A stretch of 64,000 bases of DNA. Origin: Lepidostoma basale. Its lineage: Eukaryota; Arthropoda; Insecta; Trichoptera; Lepidostomatidae. Positions 57,171 to 64,000 of this stretch are shown here, in pieces; positions within the stretch are counted from its first letter, which is position 1; each line of letters opens with the position of its first letter. Below the pieces are notes generated by a model, which saw nothing but the letters and a program-made list of their open reading frames with translations, was not told where the DNA came from and searched no databases. Location of the stretch: positions 1,426,001 to 1,490,000 of the forward strand of contig JAHDVF020001468.1 of assembly GCA_022606425.2 (NCBI GenBank). The letters run 5' to 3'. Position numbers and translations under genes: made by a program.

Positions 57171-57808
57171 TAAATCTAAAGGAAATATTTTCAATGAACT
57201 TCTACGAAGATATTTCAAGTTTATGCTATAGTTGCAGTCTAAACCTGAATATATGCTATACGAGTACATATATGAACAGTGTAAAATGTTTAAACTTATA
57301 GAGAAAGAAAAGATGTACATACCATATACTCGTATTAATGGAACTAACAGGAAATGAAACCTTTCGACTGCATGGCATATATATTGCAAATATTTTTTAA
57401 CACAAAATCCCTTGAAGTTGAAAGTATAAATTTCTGAAGATACCTGTAAAATATATTATTTTCACATACAATTTGAAATACAAAATAGCAAGAGATAATA
57501 CAACAACCGAGGGAACAAAAACCTGTGGGCTAGTACTCAAATTCGAACCCGAAAAGCCAAGATTTAAGAAAATTATAAACTTTAATTCTTTAGTACATAA
57601 TTTTAAAATTCGCGGGAAATTGATGTCGCCATGTTGTTACGTGCGTGATATGACTCAAAAGTTTAACCAATCACATTGAAGGGGTGGAGATTAGTTTCCC
57701 GTAAATTGTTATCTCTGGATGGCGCCGTCAATTATTGTCGAGTGCCGAGTGTAATTGTATGGAATAGAAAGAAGTTTTGTGTTTTCGAAAAGCTTAAATA
57801 GTTTTAAA
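57171..57808 (+). promoter_or_regulatory. region upstream of Cul4, probable promoter and leader
   Basis: Transposon-free stretch before the Cul4 start. 57610-57790 has several CpG and lacks any ORF (TGGATGGCGCCGTCAATTAT). The transcription start should lie here, but no TATA or initiator is convincing. Confidence 0.35.
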
Positions 57809-57858
57809 ATGTTTTTGGCTGCGGCCAGATAATGCTTTCTTATGTCGATTATAGGTAA
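57809..57858 (+). promoter_or_regulatory. two tiny upstream ORFs in the Cul4 leader
   Basis: ATG at 57809 gives a 7-codon ORF ending TAA at 57832. The last A of that stop is also the A of the next ATG (57832), which opens an 8-codon ORF ending at 57858, overlapping the main start at 57842 in another frame. If the transcript includes this stretch they would reduce or regulate main-frame initiation. The transcription start is not visible. Confidence 0.4.
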
Positions 57859-58085
57859 ATCGCCTATATTGGGCGAAAGCTGTGTTAATCAATCTAGAAA
57901 ACGTACTTATTCTAACGGTGACCAATTCAATCTAAAAAATAAGCAGGACGAGAACATGGGTTCTAGCGAGAAACGAACCAATTTTTCTCTGATAAATTCC
58001 AACTCTAATGGTGCGCTTAAAATGTCGTCAATGACTATTACAAAACCAGGAGCTACAAAGAAATTAATAATCAAAAACTTTAAAA
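57842..58085 (+). CDS. Cul4: Cul4 exon 1
   Basis: Starts at ATG 57842 ([14 protein letters not shown]) and ends before GTAGGT. The first 75 residues are Ser/Asn/Lys-rich and poorly conserved, typical of Cul4 N-termini. The final [10 protein letters not shown] is conserved. Two very short upstream ORFs precede the start. Confidence 0.85.
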
Positions 58086-61000
58086 GTAGGTGACTGTTGT
58101 AGTTTTACATAACCTCAATAATGCATTTTCATCAAAATCGCGTTAAACGGTAATAAAACTGCGTTTTCTTTTAGGCAAACCTAATTTACCAGATAATTAT
58201 CAAGAACACACATGGAGCAAATTACGGGAAGCTGTTGTGGCCATCCAGACATCCACTGCAATAGCATACTCTTTAGAAGAATTGTACCAAGCCGTGGAGA
58301 ATATGTGCAGCCATAAGGTACTCGACGCAAATAACTAAACCAATGTTATCATCTATTATCCGGACTCGCATTTATTATACATTGTAATATGATCTGCACT
58401 ATATGCATATTTATACTTAGGATATAAATATAATTCATTTTGAAGGTAAAATATCGTTTTCGGAAATAGTCTGTCCAATTGAATGAAAAGATTTCTTGAT
58501 GCATAATAATTGATCTTAGAGCAGCCGAGCTGTGCGTGTTATTTTGAATGCATTTAATTTATTTGATTATTTCACAAATGCAGTGCGAAGTCCTTTGTTT
58601 ATACATTTTTGTAGATGTCATCAATACCATGACGAATGTGTTAATCAATAAAATATGAACATATTCAGAGATTATTGTCTCTATATTATTTTATGTTCAT
58701 ATGGGGGTAAATAATACTGTATTATTGAATACATGGGGCCTAAACAAATGTAGAAAAGCTGTCAAAATTTAAGCCTAATCATGAATGTGGCCTTGAAATG
58801 TTCTAGGATACTATTCTTTATTCTCAATTATGTCTTAAAAAATATGTTTTTTTGTTATTACTAAAGTACATTTCCATGTTCTCCTTTATATGCATTCCCT
58901 GAAAAACATATGTATAGGGTTTTTCATTTAGAGCGCTCGAACTTTGAAATGAAATCAAACAACCTGCCTAAGTGATATTGTCACAATTTTTTTTTTTAAT
59001 TTAAAAGACATTCAATGACAGTATTTATGGAATATAATTTCGGCCAAATGGCTGCCGTGGCTTCGCTGCAGGTGGTGTATCCTGGTGGTCAAAGGGTTTT
59101 TCAATAGGGACGCTTGAACTTTGACAACGTATAGCAGCCATTTTGGTCAGGCGGTAGCTGTCAAATTTGACAAGAATACTTATTTAGTCTTAACATTTCA
59201 CCATAGAGCGCTACACACTTCAACAATGCGTTGAAATTGTTAAAATTAATTATCAAAATCAGCGCTCTGTTTGCCAATTTATGGCATTCATGGCCGTCCT
59301 GCAGAGTCCACAATATGTCGTTTAATGCATAAATTTGAGACTCTTATGGCTTAAACTGGATGATATGGATACCGACAACATATAGTTCCAACAGGATGGT
59401 ACTACGTAGCACACAGCGCACGCCGAATAGACATTCTGCACGAGCTATTAAAAATGGAGCATCCCTATTGAAAGACCCTTTATAAACAACTAACAAAATA
59501 TAATCTTGTAGTATTCATATACTGGCATTAATTCCTAGAGGTTGACATGACTAATTGCAAGGTCAGGTTACAAAATATGTTTCAACAGTTTATACAAATT
59601 AAATAGTATATTTAATTTAAATTTTTTGGATTGTAGGACCCGTATAAATGTTCAAGGGGCAATTACTCCAAATATTAATGAGTATTGATTATATTTATTC
59701 TGTCTCCGTGGAGTTGAAATTGTTTGTTTCTGTTTTGATTTAACCCTCCAAATTAATACTTCTTTGCGCTTCTAATTATATATTTTCACTTTCTGCATCA
59801 ATAATTTAGAAAAAAAAATTACGAAAGGGTCTCAGTAAGAAGACGTATTGGGATAGTACAGTGTGTCGTCTGTTTTTTGTTAAAATAAAAATGGTGTCAT
59901 ATATAGTCAAGTCTAGTTCGACAAAGGAGTTGGTGTAATATTTGACATGTCTAGCCACATTTGACATAGGAGTGGTAGGGTTAAATGTGTAAAAATATAT
60001 AATAATTGCTGTCTAGCCACATTTAACACAGGAGTGGTAGGGTTAAATGTGTAAAAATATTTGTTAACTCTGAGGAAATAATTGAACTAAATCATACTCT
60101 GGTGTAAGAAGATGGCTCAATGACTGAAAGAAATTAATGGAGTGAATTATTAGCATTAATATTTAATTGAAATATTAAAGATGGCATCCCAGCTGTATGT
60201 AAACCTGACTGGCCTGACGGAGACGCATGTGAAGGCCAATATAGAGCAGTTCCTGGCAGAGAGCATGGATCGCCACGTGTTCCTTAAGAGGATCAATGAC
60301 TGCTGGCGAGCGCACTGCCGCCAGATGATTATGATACGGAGCATCTTCCTCTACTTGGACCGCACATACGTCCTGCAGAATCCCTCCATACATTCTATAT
60401 GGTTAGTTTTGATATGATAATATATGTATTATAACTCAATGTTTTTTCCAATTAAAGCTACACGGATAATTTTGTAGATTTTCACTGTCGATAGCAATAT
60501 ATCTTTTGAGATTTTTGGGATCAAGTTTTCAAAAAAAAGGAGTAGAACTTTTTAACATTTTTTTTCACAATAGAAATTTGGCTCACAGGTTTTTCTTTTC
60601 TGTATGATATTATTGTTAAATTTATATACCAACTATCTTTATATTTAATTATATATCTTTAATCAACAAATAGATATTTGAGGGTATTATTTGCAAACCC
60701 GGCAAACTCCACCAACAATCAAAAGTGAGATATGAATTGGGTCTTATTCATAATACATTTGCACACAATTTTTATTGATTTTCAGTTTCAAATTCGGCTT
60801 CATTCTGAAGAATTTTACTATTAAAATATAGGGTTTGTTGCAAACATGGCAACTTTCACTTGAGTGTTGCAAAGCTGGCAAACTCCAAAATGAAATTCAT
60901 TATTTTACTTTAATTATCAACATAATGATGATTATTTCATGACTGATTACTTTTAAAATACTAACTGGTTGAGATGAAAAAAATAAATATCATAAAAAAG

Positions 61001-63607
61001 CAAATTTTATTAGCGTATCAGTTTTTTGCGATTTACTCAAAACATCTAATGATGGAGTTTGCCAGGTTTGCAACTAATACCCTCATTTCACAATTTCTAA
61101 ATGTTAAAACTAATTAAAAAAGAATCCAAGTTATCCAAGATTTTGATGTAAAAACATTTTCTACATCTTTAGAATATACGTGAATTATTGAAAAACTTGT
61201 TTGATTAATCTGCTTAGTAATATAATGTCATAATAAGTAGCTAATTTAAAAGCATTTTCATTTTTATGTAGTTAATAACAACTAATTTTATCATTTCTAA
61301 ACTTTAAGTGTATCACTTAACAAGGAATAGAAATAATTAAAAATAGCTTTTGCGCACTGCCCACTCACAATGTATATTTGTGTACTTATTCAATCTGTGA
61401 TTGCCCACGTTCTCAAAACATAATGGTGCCATTTGCAATGCATTTAAACATGAATTCACAAGTAAATAATGTTGTGCTAGCCTTTTCATTTCAGTATATA
61501 GAGAAAGAAAACAATAACTTTTTGAGCAAGATATGCTGTCTCAGCCAGTTTTGTATTATCTATTACTTATTACCAAATGTATATTTGTTTAGTTTACTCA
61601 ATTTCTTATTGGCCAGCTTAGTTTATTCGTGAAAGTACATTCAGAAAACAAATACTTTTTGTATTCCTATTGTCGAACCATCTCTCATGCGTTCCTGGTA
61701 TTATATATTTATTATATTTTATCTGTTCTCAATAGAAGCCTAGAATCTTTTGAGAAAATAAACTGATTTGGTTTGATTTGAACATGCAGTCATTTATGAA
61801 CCGTTCATAGCTTTAATTAATATTACCTCTATCCAAAGATAAATTAGGTTTTCAAAATGATCATAAAATTGAAAGCGTATATATGCTTATATCTATATAA
61901 CTAACTATCACGCCGTCTCCCTGAAGGGGTAGGCAGAAAGAATGGATTGCCACACTTTTCTTTCCTGTCATACTTATCTCACTTCCTCAACATTCATACA
62001 TTGTGTCATGCACGCACGTCGATTTCTCTGACTCCTCAATATTTGATTGTGCTACGTTTTCCTCAGTCTTCCTCTATTCCTAGCTCAATTTACATCTCTG
62101 TTAAATTTTTTGTTTTAAAATGTGTTTATGCAACTAACCAACTAGCCGTGAATGGACTGCAACAATGTTCTTTCTTGACATACTTCTGTTGATTCCTCAA
62201 CATTTATACATCGCGTCATGCATGTACGTCGATTTCTCCAACTCCTCACGCGGCTGATGTTTAACATTCAATTGATTTAATTGTGCCATGTTTTCCTCTA
62301 TTTGTTGTTCCGTATACATCGTTAAAATATACTTTCTTTTCTTTTGTTTCTTTTTTCATTCTTTTCATGTGTCCTACCCATCTTAATGACCCTTTTATTA
62401 TTTTGTTAATAAAACTCATTCACACTGCATTCACTTCTTATATTTGCATTTGACACTCTGACATCATATACAGATTTAGCACATATTCATCTAAGAGATC
62501 TCATTTCTGCTGCACTTAGTCTACTTTTATCATTATTCGGCCAGTTCCATGCTTCACTTCCATACCCATGCCATCTTAGCTTTTTTTGGATATGTTTTTG
62601 TTTGCAATGACAACTAAGTGCACCATTCGTTTACGTTTGACATTTGTTTATGTAAATAATGATATAAAACTGGAATTAAATTATTATGAAATTTGTATAG
62701 GGACATGGGCCTAGACCTGTTTCGTCACCACATCGCCATGAACACTCTGGTGCAGACCCGCACCGTGGAAGGGCTGCTGATGCTCATCGAGAAGGAGCGC
62801 AGTGGGGACACCGTTGACCGGACCCTACTCAAATCCCTTCTACGGATGCTTTCTGATCTCCAGATATACCAGGAGGCCTTCGAGCACAAGTCAGTTCCTT
62901 CTCATCTGTATTATTATATATTCTACATTTGTCCAGTGGGAGATATCAAAAATAATGTTTTCATACAATATATATTTTTTTTACCTGTTTCTGTTAGCCC
63001 AAAAAAAAAGTTTCAATCCTGGAGATTGGTTTGCTGCAAAGTGTAACTTTTTTTTTTTTTTTGTTGATTCTTGGGATGCCACTTGGGCTTTAATGCGATA
63101 AATTCCCGTTGCTTACCACATTTTTGTATACAGTTGGTTATTTGAATATTTTTTTAGCTATTGATTCACGTGGCATATGATAGGTAGCTAATCTATCACC
63201 TTTTTTGTTATAACGTAAATTCTACCAGACCAAAGACACAATGATTTTTTTTCACACTCATCGCTGGGAATCGAACCGAAAGAAGGCCACTAGCACTATA
63301 ATAATAATTAATTGGATGATTTATAAAGCGCCATTTAATGAATTAATCATCTCAAGGGGCGCTGAGACTGAGTATCTTAAAATTAAAATATTTTTTTGTT
63401 TTATTTATTTCTTAATAGGGATCAATCATTGTATATGAATAAAATTGTTTTGTTTTGAAGATTCCTCGTAGCCACGGAACGCCTGTATGCAGCTGAGGGC
63501 CAGCGCCTCATGCAGGATTCCACCGTGCCCCAGTACCTGGCGCACGTAGAGAATCGCCTCAAAGAGGAGCAGGAGCGCCTGCTGCACTATCTGGATCCTT
63601 CCACCAA
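57842..63607 (+). CDS. Cul4: Cullin-4, 5' part (continues beyond window)
   Basis: Scaffold of CRL4 E3 ubiquitin ligases, which join DDB1-type adaptors to the RING protein. Exons seen: 57842-58085, 58175-58317, 60181-60401, 62701-62889, 63461-63607, all GT/AG with matching phases. They encode 314 residues plus part of a codon. A low-complexity N-terminus of about 75 residues is followed by [72 protein letters not shown] and [10 protein letters not shown]. These are the DDB1-binding N-terminal cullin repeats and match Cul4 rather than Cul1, 2, 3 or 5. The cullin homology and neddylation regions lie to the right of the window. Transposons sit in introns 2 and 3. Confidence 0.95.
58175..58317 (+). 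CDS. Cul4: Cul4 exon 2
   Basis: Bounded by TTCTTTTAG and GTACTC. Encodes [20 protein letters not shown], then [16 protein letters not shown]. Phase 0 at its end. Confidence 0.95.
58318..59090 (+). other. Cul4 intron 2, left part
   Basis: AT-rich. 58917-58970 has GGGTTTTTCATTTAGAGCGC and CTCGAACTTTGAAATG, a solo end of the Tc1/mariner-like family seen at 59091. Otherwise nothing. Confidence 0.5.
59091..59483 (+). mobile_element. deleted Tc1/mariner-like element in Cul4 intron 2
   Basis: Ends are inverted repeats of about 24 bp (AAAGGGTTTTTCAATAGGGA at left, complement at right, two mismatches). Inside, broken frames give an HTH-like piece ([14 protein letters not shown]) and, near the right end, FQQDGTT and [13 protein letters not shown], resembling the second catalytic Asp region of Tc1/mariner-type transposases. 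The central part is deleted. A related solo end lies at 58917-58970. Confidence 0.6.
59948..60066. repeat. two-unit tandem duplication in Cul4 intron 2
   Basis: Units of about 62 bases share GTCTAGCCACATTT, CAGGAGTGGTAGGGTTAAAT and GTGTAAAAATAT. They differ at a few positions (GACATAGG against AACACAGG). Confidence 0.8.
60181..60401 (+). CDS. Cul4: Cul4 exon 3
   Basis: Begins directly after ATTAAAG (weak polypyrimidine tract) and ends before GTTAGT. Encodes [17 protein letters not shown] through [20 protein letters not shown] to SIHSIW. The initial Met is internal: CSHK-M(A)SQLY is continuous with exon 2, as in fly Cul4. Confidence 0.93.
60680..61084. mobile_element. MITE with GAGGGTATT ends, copy 2 (Cul4 intron 3)
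   Basis: 405 bp. Same ends and same interior as 14979-15392. Flanked by a different 4-bp repeat, ATTT (60676-60679, 61085-61088), proving independent insertion. Interior is AT-rich, no ORF. Confidence 0.87.
61625..61785 (+). mobile_element. LINE 3' tail (same family as 31057) in Cul4 intron 3
   Basis: TGAAAGTACATTCAGAAAAC, CTCATGCGTTCCTGGTATTA, TCTCAATAGA and AAATAAACTGATTTGGTTTG. No coding part. Confidence 0.65.
61900..62640 (-). mobile_element. two LINE family A 3' ends in Cul4 intron 3
   Basis: 61900-62110 has tail complement, hairpin complement (CTCCCTGAAGGGG) and short coding remnants. 62125-62640 is a second, longer and more decayed copy reaching the [15 protein letters not shown] region. 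Both are antisense to Cul4. Confidence 0.72.
62701..62889 (+). CDS. Cul4: Cul4 exon 4
   Basis: Bounded by ATTTGTATAG and GTCAGT. Encodes [20 protein letters not shown] and [21 protein letters not shown] degenerate LINE tail ends about 60 bases upstream of the acceptor. Confidence 0.95.
63011..63290 (-). mobile_element. SINE in Cul4 intron 4
   Basis: Begins TTTCAATCCTGGAGATTGGT, the shared 3' end. The body includes TGCCACTTGGGCTTTAATGC, CAGTTGGTTATTTG, GATAGGTAGCTAATCTATC and TACCAGACCAAAGACA. The head at about 63262-63290 has GGGAATCGAACC (B box complement). Confidence 0.75.
63294..63372 (-). mobile_element. LINE family F 3' UTR remnant in Cul4 intron 4
   Basis: Same 3' UTR block (complement of GCGCCCCTTGAGATGATTAA and CGCTTTATAAATCATCC with ATT tail), about 90 bases upstream of Cul4 exon 5. 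Confidence 0.7.
63461..63607 (+). CDS. Cul4: Cul4 exon 5 (last in window)
   Basis: Bounded by TTTTGAAG and GTCAGT. Encodes [20 protein letters not shown] and [20 protein letters not shown], then HYLDPSTK. The next exon is beyond base 64000. Confidence 0.95.
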
Positions 63608-63825
63608 GTCAGTTCAGCGTCTTAATTTTTTTTTTTTGTTTACTATTGGCTATCATATTATTTCTTATTAACTCATAGTCTGCAGGAAGGGTATTAATAA
63701 CCGTTTATTTATTAATGATATAAATACCTCTTTCGAGGACCCGGCGCAATCTGTTGGAATTGTATTTTTACCCAATTTTAGTTACTTCTTTTTTAACACA
63801 TTTTAAAGCATGTATAAAATTTAAT

Positions 63826-63905
63826 TAATAATAATAATAATAATAATATGCTAACTTTTAAAGCGCCGTTTTTGTGATGTAATCACCTCAAGGGCGCATT
63901 AAGAC
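63826..63905 (-). mobile_element. LINE family F 3' UTR remnant after Cul4 exon 5
   Basis: Complement of TGCGCCCTTGAGGTGATTAC and ACGGCGCTTTAAAAGTTAG, with a (ATT)n tail read as TAATAATAATAATAATAAT on the plus strand. Confidence 0.7.
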
Positions 63906-64000
63906 ATGTAATTGTATTTCAAAATCAAGCTATTTGTTTTAATAAGTGCACAAATCTACCGGCGGACTATGTGTAATACTGATTTTCTATCATATGTTTT

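Noticed and set aside
60181..60417. Separate small gene starting at ATG 60181
   Set aside because: The Met is internal to Cul4; the frame continues from exon 2 and the AG acceptor is directly before it.

Overview
This is a piece of an AT-rich animal nuclear genome, almost certainly an insect. Evidence: short GC-richer exons with GT/AG introns, a kurtz-type beta-arrestin gene, a Cullin-4 gene, many decayed non-LTR retrotransposon 3' ends, tRNA-headed SINEs, and mariner and MITE insertions. The LINE and SINE mix would fit a lepidopteran, but that is an inference. No bacterial or viral gene organisation is visible.

Layout. (1) Bases 1 to about 41,000 hold no host protein exon that I can recognise. 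The region is a graveyard of transposons. At least eight LINE 3'-end families are present, mostly as truncated C-terminal or 3' UTR pieces. There are also tRNA-derived SINEs, foldback and MITE elements with clear target-site duplications, a deleted mariner, and a set of hammerhead-ribozyme-like motifs, many arranged as palindromes. (2) Bases 41,043 to about 54,200 (+) hold a complete non-visual (beta) arrestin gene. It has nine constitutive coding positions. One of them is filled by either of two same-size, same-phase exons (46,476-46,619 or 47,854-47,997), and there is a possible 78-base cassette exon (44,760-44,837). The protein ends with a clathrin box and an AP-2 motif. Its introns carry an intact mariner, an hAT MITE, SINEs and LINE tails. 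(3) Bases 54,900 to 57,400 hold further LINE and foldback debris. (4) From about 57,700 to the right edge (+) lies the 5' part of Cullin-4: five coding exons giving 314 residues of the N-terminal cullin repeats, continuing beyond the window.

The two host genes lie in tandem on the + strand. Beta-arrestin links activated receptors to clathrin and AP-2. Cullin-4 is the scaffold of CRL4 ubiquitin ligases. Nothing in the sequence ties their regulation together.

The most interesting signals are: (a) hammerhead ribozyme folds, best at 20,915-20,955 (core matches consensus), 3,456-3,495 and 1,087-1,132, all with one extra nucleotide after A9 and a short self-complementary helix III, as in Penelope-like elements; (b) the mutually exclusive exon pair and the candidate cassette exon in the receptor-sensing lariat-loop region of arrestin; (c) a SINE whose 3' end matches the 3' end of one LINE family in the same window; and (d) a LINE family with a conserved 3' hairpin and a TTAG-repeat tail. 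All splice sites, folds and family names were read by eye.
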